The translations under genes and the position numbers were made by a program. Below, one piece after another: positions 21,806 through 31,322 of a DNA stretch of 64,000 nt. The notes under the pieces were generated by a model that was given only the letters and a program-made list of their open reading frames with translations, had not been told where the DNA came from and made no database searches. The first letter of the stretch is position 1, and every line of letters begins with the position of its first letter. Origin of the DNA: Jackrogersella multiformis. Taxonomy: Eukaryota > Ascomycota > Sordariomycetes > Xylariales > Hypoxylaceae. Location of the stretch: the NCBI GenBank assembly GCA_902806575.1, contig CADCXD010000009.1:2852001-2916000 (forward strand). Reading direction: 5' to 3'.

Positions 21806-22392
21806 ATGGCGGACGCAGAATTAGAACAGGTATGCTTATTCTATATTCCTAAATATTCCATCTCGGATTTATAACTCACAAACCCCTAACTACTAGATCC
21901 GCAAGGCGCGCCTCGAACAGCTCAAGGCGCAAAGTGGCGGCGGGGCGAGCAGTCCGGGAGCCAGCCAAGGAGGGAATCAGGCAGAACAGCAAAGACAGTG
22001 AGCGCCCTCTTCTCTATAGGCAAACCTCTTTTCTATAGGCAAATTGCAAGAAAGAAGGAAACAGATAAATAAAAAGAGGAACACGATTCTAACGAAACCT
22101 ACCACGCAGGAAAGAAACCGAAGCCCGCCAGTCCATCCTAAACCAGATCCTGCACCCCGAGGCCGCCGACCGCCTGGGCCGCATCCGGCTGGTGAAAGAG
22201 GAGCGCGCGAACGACGTCGAGAACCGGCTCATCATGCTCGCGCGCACCGGCCAGCTGCAGCAGAAGGTAACCGAGGCCCAACTGAAGGAGCTGCTGAACG
22301 CCGTCGCCGACACCAAGGAGGAGGAGAAGATCGTCGTCGCCAGGCGCAAGGGGTGGGACGACGAGGATGACGACGACCTGCTGGATTTGTGA
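21806..22392 (+). CDS. PDCD5-family protein
   Basis: Three exons, 21806-21829, 21897-21997 and 22110-22392, give 135 aa, the normal length for this family. The N-terminus (MADAELEQIRKARLEQLKAQ) and the core (SILNQILHPEAADRLGRIRL; LMLARTGQLQQ replaced here by IMLARTGQLQQ) are typical of PDCD5/TFAR19. A Gly/Ser/Gln-rich linker lies between them, and the C-terminus is acidic (DDEDDDDLLDL). PDCD5 is a compact helical bundle found in archaea and eukaryotes, linked to apoptosis control in animals and to CCT chaperonin binding; its fungal role is poorly defined. The first exon encodes only eight residues. It is convergent with COQ4, with about 209 bp between stop codons. Confidence 0.92.
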
Positions 22393-22601
22393 TGGTGATG
22401 AATAATGGTTTCCTAGGGCAGAGGGAGGCGCGCGAGGATGGGGAAGTAAGAAAATTCCAGAATGAGGATAGGGGGGTGAGAGCGTGGCGCGATTGGCATG
22501 GCATGGCGTTTACGGGAAACGAGAAAATAGGATTCCTTTTCTCTATAGGATCATGGCACAATAGTAGTGTACAGATACTAATGACACACGCAATTTCTTA
22601 A

Positions 22602-23573
22602 TCAACTCGCAACAGCTTGTGCAGAACTAGTAGCAGTAGCAGCAGCAGCAGCAGAAGCCCCCTTCAACCTCCTCCTCTCGTCGCGCTCCCTCTTCCGTAT
22701 ATCTCTCAGATCAGGCGGCCTCTCGATGCCGAGCCGCGCCCTCAGCTCGTCGACGTCGGTCTCCATCTCCTCCTCCCAGTAGACGTTGATGACCTCGGCG
22801 CTCCGCAGGCCGTTGCGCACGGCCCAGGGGCCGTAGATGCTCCAGAAGCGGGCGCGCTCGGCGGGCTTCAGGGTGGCGACGGCCAGCAGCGACAGGCCGG
22901 TCATGGGCAGCAGGGTGTTGGCGAACTCGAAGGCCTTGAGCGCGACCTCGCCCTCGCGCACCACCGGCAGCCCCGTCAGCGCGTGGTAGAAGTCGTGCGA
23001 CTCGCGGTACCGCTGCATCACGTACGCGCACTCGGCGTCGTCCACGTACCGCACCGCGTCGCGCGTGTCCGGCGACACGCCCTCGCGGTCCAGCCACGCC
23101 GCGTACGTGCCGCCCACCGTGGTCCGCGGCAGCGCGCGCAGCCGCGGCAGGTCCAGCGAGCTCGAGGTTATGCGCGGCCGCTCCCGCAGGATCCGGCGCC
23201 CCGTCGCCGACGAGAGCATCGCGCGCCGCAGCCGCTCGATGAAGTACGGCGACGCCGTCGCCTCGCCTAGCGCCGCGATCATGTCGTGCCGGTACGGGTC
23301 CAGCAGGGATGCCACGCCCGACCCCACGGCCAGGGCCGCGCGCTCGATCCGGGTCAGCGGCACGTGGCCCGGGTAGTTAGGGGGTGGCCGGTTGAGGACC
23401 GAGAATGGTCTTCTCCCGTTCCGGTTCCTATCGGTGCAGATATTTCCCGGGGTGAGGTGTGGTGACGGGATTGCTGCTGCTGCTGCTGGTAGCTGTTGGA
23501 TGAGGCCATGTCTGCTCGATAGAGAGCCGAGGCGAGGTATGAGAACTTTCATGTTGTTGGGGGTGGGAAACAC
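22602..23573 (-). CDS. COQ4: Ubiquinone biosynthesis protein COQ4, mitochondrial
   Basis: Single-exon gene, 323 aa. The N-terminal 60 residues lack acidic clusters and carry Arg and Ser, as a mitochondrial presequence should. The COQ4 core follows: YPGHVPLTRIERAALAVGSG, SLLDPYRHDMIAALGEAT and the zinc-ligand signature HDxxH-x11-E (His193, Asp194, His197, Glu209 in RESHDFYHALTGLPVVREGE). COQ4 sits on the matrix face of the inner membrane, organises the CoQ-synthome and has been assigned a C1 decarboxylation/hydroxylation role. A second in-frame ATG at 23552 (MKVLIPRLG) is an equally plausible start. The C-terminus is a charged helix then an Ala/Ser tail. Third positions are almost all G/C. The plus-strand frame over the gene is a shadow. 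Confidence 0.95.
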   Translation of the reverse strand: MFPTPNNMKVLIPRLGSLSSRHGLIQQLPAAAAAIPSPHLTPGNICTDRNRNGRRPFSVLNRPPPNYPGHVPLTRIERAALAVGSGVASLLDPYRHDMIAALGEATASPYFIERLRRAMLSSATGRRILRERPRITSSSLDLPRLRALPRTTVGGTYAAWLDREGVSPDTRDAVRYVDDAECAYVMQRYRESHDFYHALTGLPVVREGEVALKAFEFANTLLPMTGLSLLAVATLKPAERARFWSIYGPWAVRNGLRSAEVINVYWEEEMETDVDELRARLGIERPPDLRDIRKRERDERRRLKGASAAAAATATSSAQAVAS

Positions 23574-24222
23574 CTTACAGCCCCAAGCCTTCCTTAAATC
23601 CTTTTCATCTGAATAAATTCAGAGGGGAACAATTTGCTAAATTTACTTGTTATAGTTAAACTGCTATGTTGGGTATCGTATGTTTGGAGATGTAGCTAGG
23701 GTTGTGAGTGGTGAGTGGTTACTCGTGAGCTCACCTCACCCCGATGTTTGAATGGATGCAGGGATGCATGGATGTTATTCCGTTTTGTGCATATATGCAT
23801 GGTTACATAATACGTGGCTATAGTGATAGGTCAATCCAAGATTTTCGATTTTCGATTTTCGATTTCGATTTCGATTTCGGTTCTGGGGAAGGAGTGCCGA
23901 CCGCAGGTGTCTTGCAGTTGCCCAGGGCTGCCAGGTTAGGGAGATGACCGATTGACGCCTCCTTATTGGCCACCGCCACAATCTTTAAATCCGACAGCCC
24001 GGGCTTCATTGGAACCTTCCGTCGATTTCTTAGCTCCCGTTTTTTTTTTCTGTTCATTCCAATTTGGTCTTTTACCACCTCCCACCTGCCACCTAATAAG
24101 CCGAGCTAATTTGTCGACTTAAGACTCTTTTCTTCTTATTCTTCTACCACTCGCATAACCAAATATCCATCCACCTATCTTCAAAGTCATCCAATTAACC
24201 ACACTCCACACTACATATCAAG
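23574..24222. promoter_or_regulatory. Divergent promoter region COQ4 / CHCHD2-like gene, with GATTTTC repeat
   Basis: 649 bp between two mitochondrial-protein genes. It includes a pyrimidine-rich tandem of GATTTTC / GATTTC units (about 23838-23880) and a (T)10 tract near 24040. Shared regulation is possible but only inferred from arrangement. Confidence 0.5.
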
Positions 24223-24802
24223 ATGGCTCGCAACCGCTCCGTCGGCAGATCTGCCCCCGCGCGCCCTACCGTTCCCGCCAGAGCTCCCGCTCCCCAGCAG
24301 ACACGACCCGCGGCCACGTACGCCCCGGCGCAGCAGCACGCATCTGCGCCCCCGGCATCCGCGCCCCAGGCCTCGCAGGGCCCCGGCCTGTTCGGCCAGA
24401 TGGCCAGCACCGCTGCGTATGTCCTTCTCTCGCTTCCCACCCATCCGCATTCCCGCAAACCAAGTCCTCCACTCCTCTACCCGCATAGCAGATAGGAAAG
24501 ATATGGAGCAGAACGTGTGATTGTAAACTAGGCTAGGTAGCTAACAACGACACAGCGGCGTCGCAGTAGGATCCTCCATCGGCCACGCCATCGGCGGCCT
24601 CTTCGGCGGCGGCGGCAGCAGCGCCCCGGCCGAGGCGGCTCCCCAGCAGGTCAACTCCCAGCAGAGCGAGTGGGGCAACAACTGCCAGGGCGCCACCCAG
24701 TCCTTCACCAAGTGCATGGACGACCAGCAGGGCAACATGCAGATCTGCGGCTGGTACCTCGAGCAGCTGAAGGCCTGCCAGACCGCTGCTAGCCAGTACT
24801 AG
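24223..24802 (+). CDS. MIX17: CHCHD2/CHCHD10-like twin CX9C mitochondrial protein (Mix17)
   Basis: Two exons, 24223-24416 and 24556-24802, give 146 aa. The N-terminal 55 residues are Arg/Pro/Ala/Gln-rich (MARNRSVGRSAPARPTVPAR), as in CHCHD2. A Gly-rich hydrophobic centre follows (GVAVGSSIGHAIGGLFGGGG), and the C-terminal CHCH domain has two exact CX9C motifs: C-QGATQSFTK-C and C-GWYLEQLKA-C. Such proteins are imported into the intermembrane space and oxidised by Mia40. Yeast Mix17 and human CHCHD2/10 influence respiration and cristae organisation. The 139-bp intron splits the protein just before the hydrophobic centre. Confidence 0.93.
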
Positions 24803-25956
24803 GCTACCCGAACAGATCGCCTTAGCCGGGAAAGATGTGAGGCGAGATGAGATGAGATGAGAAGGAGGAATGGAAGAATGGACCGGGGAGATAGGATGAG
24901 GGGATGAAGATGAACGACGGTCAATCATCTGATAGATTCGTGGCTAAGGAGAAAAAAAAGAAAAGGAAATAAAAATACACATCGGTCTTTTGCGTAGCCT
25001 CTAGCCGGCGCACATGTAGCCTACGGGTTAGTGTTCTTACAAGATACATATCCCGCAGCAATGCCTGAAAAAGGGACGTCTTGCGATTGTACAGTAGTGC
25101 TCGACGATCCCGCGCAAGTAAATACCTCACTCCGGGTCCTTCGGTATATATATTCTCACTCACTATTCGTGATGTTGATGCTTTGAATGCTCTTTGTGCT
25201 CTCCGGATGCTTTAATTTAATAGTTCGAAGATGCAATAGTAAATTAGATTTAGTCGGGCTGAGGCATGGGATTACTATTAAGTGAAAATAGAACACGATG
25301 GATGTAGGTATATTCATCCACATGCTTTCAAGGCTGGAATGTCTAGACCTGGTTCATATTCTTTCCATCAAAATGTTTACCGTGATTCATAGTCTTGACC
25401 ATTAGTTACGAGTAATCCCTCACTCTACTATATCCATGTACGTATCGTATGGGTCTCGTTAGGTGTTAGTTACGAATAGCTGTAATATCATATTCAACTA
25501 GATACTCGACTCGTATATTCTTTCTGTTTCGGTAATGTTCGGCATTGTCGATTATATAAACGATCAGGATGGGTACATACCTATTCATGGCAACCCCTTG
25601 GTTAAGCAACCGTGAGGTATATATGATAGTATGCGAGAAGAGACTTAGCTAAGTCAAAATCCATCATTGTCAGTTTAGGGACATACTCCCTATAATTATA
25701 CCACAGAAAATGATTACATCAACATATTCCAATATTCTCTCAACCATGAACTCGTTATCGTCAGACGCATTAAAGCCGATTTCGTTTATATATGGCATCC
25801 TAAATATCTAGTGATATACTAGTCCTCGATTTAGATCCATAGTATACACACATTGATAGGGAGCAAGGCGTCGTTTCACTCATCGGCTCTAACGTTCTGT
25901 TTCGTTATACAATTGTTATGCGTGTATATGTACGATATATACAGTACCAGCGAGGT
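24803..25956. other. Intergenic region, convergent 3' ends of CHCHD2-like and ApbA-like genes
   Basis: 1.15 kb, increasingly AT-rich after 25,200. A small GAGAT repeat is at 24842-24863 and an A-rich stretch at 24950-24972. No gene or RNA is recognised. Confidence 0.5.
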
Positions 25957-27453
25957 TTATAAATCCAGCTCGTCGTCCAAAAATGGATCGTGCTTGTCCT
26001 GGCCGCCGCCGATCTTATCCGAATCTTCCATAAAGGGCTGCAAGCCAAAGGGGATGTCTAGCTTGAGCTCTCTAAACCTGGCGGCCTGTCGTGCCTTGAC
26101 CAGATTTACCACCTGGCTGTTCAGTGTGGATACGAGCCCAAGCTCCTGGGCCCGCCTCACGAAATACCCGTTGAAATAGTCTACGGGAGGCAATTGTCCC
26201 CTGCGGACCATTGAAATCCACCTACTGTGCTCGCTTCCTTGGCGTTCTAGCTTCCTCTTGAGCTTCTTCGGAAATGAGTCTTTCAAGAAGAATTCAAGCA
26301 TATCAGGATGATCGCGGAGCTCGGGAAGCGACGAAACAATTTGCAACGTCTCTTCCAACAACTTGTCCCAGGAATCCATTACATTGCGATCGTAATAGAT
26401 TCGATCGAACCTGCAGCCCAAGATAACTGATATCGAGTCGGCGAGTGACTCGAAGATCATTCCGGGTAGTTTCTGCCGCAGAAAAACTTGCCACGGTAGA
26501 CCGACCGCGCTGAGATCACCAGCGGCACTCAGCATGTTTATCATGTGTTGAGTATGCTGGCTACCAAGGAGTTCGGACGTCTTTCTATCTATGTCGATAT
26601 CTTCATCGTTTCTGGGAACGGCGTACAGAAGTAGCCTTCCGGGGATGTGTTTCAAAGAATATTGCAAGGAAGAGACCCTCGAAAACCTATGGTCACTGTG
26701 GCAAAGAACGTAGTTTGGTCGCGTGGGCGGGTCTGTGAATAGTTTTTCGTTTAATGCTTCCATCAGTCCAAGTCCCGGTTGGAGCAAACAGATGGTTGTT
26801 CGGCGGTCGATGAAGTGGCGAAGGCTAGCTAGACTAGGCAGCACGGCTCTAGAAACGGTGCTGACGATTATATTGTCTAATATAGGAGGGCTGGTCCACC
26901 TCCGCTTGAGTCGGTTACCGATGTATTCTGGGCAAGGAATACTCCGGGACGTTATAGGGTGTCCCTGGTTATCGTGTACAGTAACTGTCCTGCCCTCCTG
27001 CCCCCATGATACCATGGATTTTATGTTGTGAGTAAGCATCTGAGCCGGAGGCAGGTGAAGGACAGATGCGAGAGCGTGTGCGGTGAATCTGGCATTCGGG
27101 TTGAAACCAAGAATGTGAATCTTATCGGAGAGCTTGACAGTCGGCACCGACTCGATGGTTTCAACTTCGTATTTCACTTTTGCTTCTGCTTCTGCTGCGT
27201 TTGCTCCATGTGACTTCGAGGTGGATTCATAAGGACGCGGAGTCATGGCGATACGCCGCACAATATTCCCGTCAGTCGTTGGTGGTGTATAGAATGGATG
27301 ACCCAGGGGACTACTATCTTTCCAGCCGCCTTGGATCGAAGAACTCGGAGGGTAGTATATGGGAGGATCGAGGTGGAAACCATCACCCCGCGGTTGTAGA
27401 CCTAGTGCCGTAGTGGCGACAGCAGATAGATACTTGGTGGCCCCCCGGCCCAC
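25957..27453 (-). CDS. Ketopantoate-reductase-like (ApbA/PanE fold) protein, likely mitochondrial; start uncertain
   Basis: An uninterrupted minus-strand frame. After about 110 variable residues it shows a Rossmann-like start (KIHILGFNPNARFTAHALAS), a central region with NIIVSTVSRAVLPSL and GLGLMEALNEKLF, and a helical C-terminal half (GLPWQVFLRQKLPGMIFESL) with PPVDYFNGYFVRRAQELG. This order resembles ApbA/PanE ketopantoate reductases. The family NAD loop GxGxxG is replaced by GFNPNA, so catalysis is doubtful. Fungal relatives include Cbs2, a mitochondrial cytochrome b translation factor, which is the best guess but unproven. The first in-frame codon used here (27453) is GTG. The frame stays open to a TGA at 27577-27579 without any ATG. 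The first ATG is at 27246 and would give 429 aa. An upstream exon or the downstream ATG must be chosen with transcript data. The C-terminus is acidic (DDELDL). Confidence 0.7.
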   Translation of the reverse strand: MGRGATKYLSAVATTALGLQPRGDGFHLDPPIYYPPSSSIQGGWKDSSPLGHPFYTPPTTDGNIVRRIAMTPRPYESTSKSHGANAAEAEAKVKYEVETIESVPTVKLSDKIHILGFNPNARFTAHALASVLHLPPAQMLTHNIKSMVSWGQEGRTVTVHDNQGHPITSRSIPCPEYIGNRLKRRWTSPPILDNIIVSTVSRAVLPSLASLRHFIDRRTTICLLQPGLGLMEALNEKLFTDPPTRPNYVLCHSDHRFSRVSSLQYSLKHIPGRLLLYAVPRNDEDIDIDRKTSELLGSQHTQHMINMLSAAGDLSAVGLPWQVFLRQKLPGMIFESLADSISVILGCRFDRIYYDRNVMDSWDKLLEETLQIVSSLPELRDHPDMLEFFLKDSFPKKLKRKLERQGSEHSRWISMVRRGQLPPVDYFNGYFVRRAQELGLVSTLNSQVVNLVKARQAARFRELKLDIPFGLQPFMEDSDKIGGGQDKHDPFLDDELDL

Positions 27454-28289
27454 GAGGAGGTTATCGCGATTCCATATCGTGGCTCTGATGAGTATTCGTG
27501 CTGAAGCCCGCGAAAGCGGCTGGCGAAAAATATGGGAATACAGGATGGAAATCTTCCGTGATTTAATTATGTTGTCTCATGTCATTAATGACGGGCTGGT
27601 CAAGCTTCGCTTCGCGAGAAGGCGAGTCGAGCGTTTGGCTTCATATAGTCAATTCTATACCATTTGAGGGAAATAGAAGAACAAAATGTGTAGAGAAAAA
27701 AGGTAAGGACCAGTCAGAATAAAAATACAAATCCGACGTGGCAATACCCAATAGAAATTAGTTGGACTGATTAAGTCATATAACTTAGCAGGAGGATGTG
27801 CGGGTTGGTAGAATGCTTCTCTTTAGCAGCACTTTAGCAGCAGTAACGTTCATGATTTCATGATGTCGACATTTTTTTATTTTATTTTTCTTTGATGGGA
27901 ACTAATTTAGGTTCAAGGATTACGCTAAGCTGGGTCGGATATTAACGAGCCATGATTGGTCCAATGTTATAAGTGGTGACCCATCTTGGAACCTTGCCTT
28001 GGAACTTTAATCGTGGTCTGTGCTCCGTAGGTACCTAGATACTTATACCCAGCACCTATACCTATGTACCTACCTAGTACCTTATGTACCAACTTAATAA
28101 TATAATTCTGCCGATAATCACCGCCATAATTCTTTCAATTGCAACACACTCCTACGACACACCCTACGACACACTCCAACTTCATATAATAAGGTAAACT
28201 CCCAAGTCTCTTCGGCTTTCTTTTTAATAAGATAGCTGCTGTCCAACCCATCGACAACTACCTCACGGTTACCCGGCTAAAGGAACAAG
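27454..28289. promoter_or_regulatory. Divergent upstream region, ApbA-like gene / LRP1
   Basis: 836 bp. It may hold a missing first exon of the ApbA-like gene close to 27454-27580. TAGGTACCTA and ACCTACCTAG motif fragments occur at 28027-28080, just upstream of LRP1. No other gene is seen. Confidence 0.4.
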
Positions 28290-28977
28290 ATGGATCCTCC
28301 AAACATCTCTCCGCAATTAGACCGGCTTGACGATGAAATCGATAATCTCGAAGAAGCCCTGAAGCCCATCCTTGGTAACATTTCGGATGTCGCCAACAAG
28401 CTACCTTTGCTTGACAAGGCTAAGCTGTTCGTTCTCGTGACATATTCTATCGAGTCTATGCTATTCTGTAAGCATCCATTACATCGTTGTCTATATCCTC
28501 ATTGCCTACCGATCACCAGTCTAACCTTAGATATCTATCTACTCAGCCTCTCTCCGACTCAATGGTGTCAACGCAAAGGAGCATCCCGTCTTTAAGGAAC
28601 TAACTCGCGTTCGCCAATACTTCGACAAGATAAAGAATGTCGAAAATCCCCCACAGAAACCCGAGCAGACCTTGAATAAGGAAGCCGCCATTCGATTCAT
28701 CAGAGCCGACCTGGCAGAAAACAAGGACAAGGTAGTCAACACCAAGCTTTCCGAGATGATTGCTAAGGAGCGTGCCAAAGCTGCTCTCAAGGCCGCCCAG
28801 CTCGGTAGCAAGCGCAAAGCCGAAGAGTCTAATCCCTCCGATCAAGCAAGTGCTGAATCCAATGTTGACGAGGTCGACTCGGAAGCTTCGTGGAAGAAAA
28901 AAAGAAAGGGGAAGAAGGATGACAAGAAGGAAGGGAAGAAGCATAAGGACAAGAAGAGCAAGAAATCTTCCAAGTGA
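28290..28977 (+). CDS. LRP1: Nuclear exosome cofactor Lrp1/Rrp47 (C1D family)
   Basis: Two exons, 28290-28467 and 28547-28977, give 202 aa. The N-terminal 100 residues form the Sas10/Utp3/C1D helical domain (LDRLDDEIDNLEEALKPILG, LLDKAKLFVLVTYSIESMLF, then LRLNGVNAKEHPVFKELTRV, YFDKIKN). This binds the exosome nuclease Rrp6 in the nucleus and supports 3' processing of rRNA, snRNA and snoRNA. The C-terminal tail is strongly basic (KKKRKGKKDDKKEGKKHKDK), the expected RNA-binding tail. The intron is 79 bp with donor GTAAGC, and splits the conserved SIESMLF/SSLRLNG helix exactly where continuity requires. The family match is confident. Confidence 0.92.
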
Positions 28978-29492
28978 GACCCAAGAATCACAGTCCTTAC
29001 TATTAGGCCTTCCAAGTCGGAACCCTTCAGAACCTTTCAGAACAGTGACATATCTCCTGCTTCCGTAGCGGAAATCAAGGAGGGTTATAATAAGCTCGGG
29101 TAAGTACCGCACAATTTCTCCCACAATGAAATACTGGAAATGGGTAGAAGTCTAATACAAAGTTCCAGTGGTGCTATTACAAAGGCCAGAAAGTATCCCT
29201 CAGTTCCTGCGATTTTAGCAGGCCAGAAGATTATCAGCGCCCCTGCAAGTATCAGACTTCATTTAGTCTATGGTACCGATAGGGCTAGGAGGAGTTAGTA
29301 GAGTGAACTAATTATTCCCTCGTGGTAAACTTGGCCGGCCTGTCATTGACTACCAAATTCGGCCATATCATTGGCTACATAGATATCCGAGCCGTGAAAA
29401 CTAATACTGGCTTCGCTACTCTTTAATCTACGTAGTCGTGGGGCATAATTGCCCACAGACATAATCAAAAACCAATAACATCCGGTCCATTG
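28978..29492. other. Intergenic region downstream of LRP1
   Basis: About 0.5 kb of mixed composition. I see no gene, repeat or RNA in it. Confidence 0.45.
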
Positions 29493-30062
29493 CTACTCTC
29501 GTGAGACCTCGACCTTCAAGCTTGCGATGTTTGTAAGAGCTAATGTGCAAAGCTGGGACATATAGTAAGATAGTATTATAAAGACCATCTTGGTACTAGT
29601 TCTACAAAGGAATCCATCGTCCGCCTTGTTCATAGATTCCCAGTCGCCAATTCCCCTAGAAGCAACTTTCCCATAACGTCCCTCCGCCCCCGGCACTCGG
29701 CTTAGGTTGTCGCTGACGCGCGGCGCGGAGACTAGGATCGGTCCGTCCGAGTTGGTGCCCCCGACGTCGCAGATTATGTCGATCTATGGTGGTGGGGGCG
29801 GTTAGTAGATGGAGTGGGAGTGGCAGTGAGAGTGGCAGTGGGAGTGGAAGGTAGGAAATGGGAAATGGGAGAAGGGCTAGGTGGGAGGGGTACTTTGGAT
29901 CGCGTAGTGGTGGAGGAGTGGCCGTCCCGGAGGTCTTTCCAGGTGAATGATGGATCGGTGGCTTGGATCTGCGCGGCGATGTCTTGTGAGGTTGTTAGTC
30001 GATTACTGGTGGCTGGGGGGGAGATGGGGGCTGCGTACCTTGATGGTGCCATTGAATGTCAT
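29493..30062 (-). CDS. Possible small three-exon gene, unknown product
   Basis: Weak candidate. On the minus strand an ATG at 30062 opens MTFNGTIK, followed by a good donor GTACGC. A second exon (29894-29968, acceptor GCGCAG) encodes IQATDPSFTWKDLRDGHSS and more. A donor GTACCC and acceptor CCATAG lead to a third open stretch from 29783 to the stop at 29493 (IDIICDVGGTNSDGPILVSA onward). All three join in frame to 129 aa. Codons in the 29650-29790 part are GC-rich at third positions and look coding; the last 60 residues look less so, and another intron or an earlier stop is possible. I do not recognise the family. It could be a fragment of a longer decayed gene. The proposed intron 29784-29893 is a GGAGTG/GGCAGTG repeat on the plus strand. 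Confidence 0.25.
29806..29856. repeat. GTGGGA/GTGGCA tandem repeat
   Basis: Degenerate hexamer/dodecamer repeats of GGAGTG and GGCAGTG on the plus strand, lying within a possible intron of the weak gene candidate. Confidence 0.6.
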
Positions 30063-31203
30063 TTACGGACTGCCCTCTTCAATAACCCCTTTCCATGGGC
30101 TTGGAGTCGTACCTGTCAGGGGGTGTCCTAGTATGACTAGACGGGCGAGTGATTATGGTGCTGATAATGATGCTGTTTATTAGCTGCGTCTTCTCTCCAA
30201 ATTAGGGGCTTTGGCCTTTTACCTGATGAACGGGGGCTGCGATAGCTTCCGCAGCAGCGGAGATGATAATAGGGATGTATATCATGATTGTTTCTTATCA
30301 CGATGTCTTCGGCTTTCAAGATTTTTAGGTTTATGATCAACCCCTGATGAATGGAATATGAGATTCGTGGGATCCGAAAAGGGTTATATCGAGAATGAAC
30401 CCAAGAGCAGCTATGCCTGTAGCACCTAGATGTTCGCCCGAACTATATTCCCGTGACCGATGGTATAAGCAGACGGGTAAGCCGCTACGGCCGTAAATCA
30501 TGTATGTTGGTCATATTGCATGTCCAGACGAGCCCGTGATATAGTCGCGGCATAGGGGCATGACATCACATTCAGATGGAATATAAATACCTACTTATAT
30601 AACTATATTCATGAATATCTAATAAGTAAGACATATTAACCGTGACATAAATTGTATCGTTATATACCTAGGTATATTTTAATATGTTTTATCAGTTTGG
30701 AACGGAGATAGAGGTTCTTGCATGGATTTTCCCAGATACTAGAGCTTATACATAGGGTGGAAGCATACGTGAATCTAGTTGATGCTTAAGACTTATTGCA
30801 GACAAACAACGATTCGAGGATGCGGCAAGAGTGTTTAGCAAACATCACAGCTCCAGTGCCTAGTCCGGAGATGCGATGTTGGATATAATTATGTCTCGAA
30901 GTTGTGATTCCCGCCCCTTGTCTCCCGATATCTGTTATTAGACTTACCATTCGGCGAATGGACTACCTTCGTCAATTCTTAGCTGTGGTCATTGCTCTAC
31001 TCTTGCTATTACTTGTTAGTTCATGCGACTTTAACTCTGTGCATATCGATCTATTTAGGGACATACTTACTTAAAATTCGAGGCCTAGTTACTATACCTT
31101 AGGTAGGTATGCGATTTGGGACAGGGGCTATGTCATCCATGATGCGCGTCAGGAACTGGACAAGGCGGCAGGGTTTATAATTGAACGTAAATGATTGCCT
31201 TTC
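30063..31203. other. Transitional intergenic region before the AT-rich block
   Basis: 1.1 kb in which base composition is still mixed and no gene is supported. A minus-strand frame at 30137-30340 is short and featureless. A TACCTAGGTA palindrome lies near 30666, and a CTTAGGTAGGTA fragment near 31099 is the last of this motif group before the AT block. Confidence 0.5.
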
Positions 31204-31322
31204 ACGTACGACCATATGATCTAGAATACTCGGGATCCCGTCCGCTCTCCCATAGATAAGCCAGCTACAGGAGGATTATCTGTTAGGGTGGGGCGGAGAG
31301 CGGTTAAAAAGGTCATCGGCCA
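31204..31322 (+). rRNA. 5S rRNA-like sequence, diverged; probable pseudogene
   Basis: The 5' half reads as a fungal 5S rRNA: ACGTACGACCATA at 31204, then CTCGGGATCCCGTCCGCTCT (31230-31249) and CCCATAGATAAGCC. These correspond to 5S helix III, loop C and the internal control region. Roughly the first 65 bases fit the Neurospora-type 5S as I remember it. The 3' half (GTTAGGGTGGGG, then AGCGG) follows the GTTGGGT..AGCGAA pattern only loosely. The helix I partner of ACGTACGACC is not clearly present, and helix II pairing is poor. I therefore call it a diverged or relict copy. Dispersed 5S copies and pseudogenes are normal in Pezizomycotina. A 9-bp inverted pair (CCGCTCTCC 31242-31250 / GGAGAGCGG 31295-31303) with an inner 6-bp pair is not a standard 5S helix. 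Confidence 0.6.

Noticed and set aside
22617..23270. 217-codon plus-strand open frame
   Set aside because: Antisense of COQ4; the HDxxH enzyme signature is on the minus strand.
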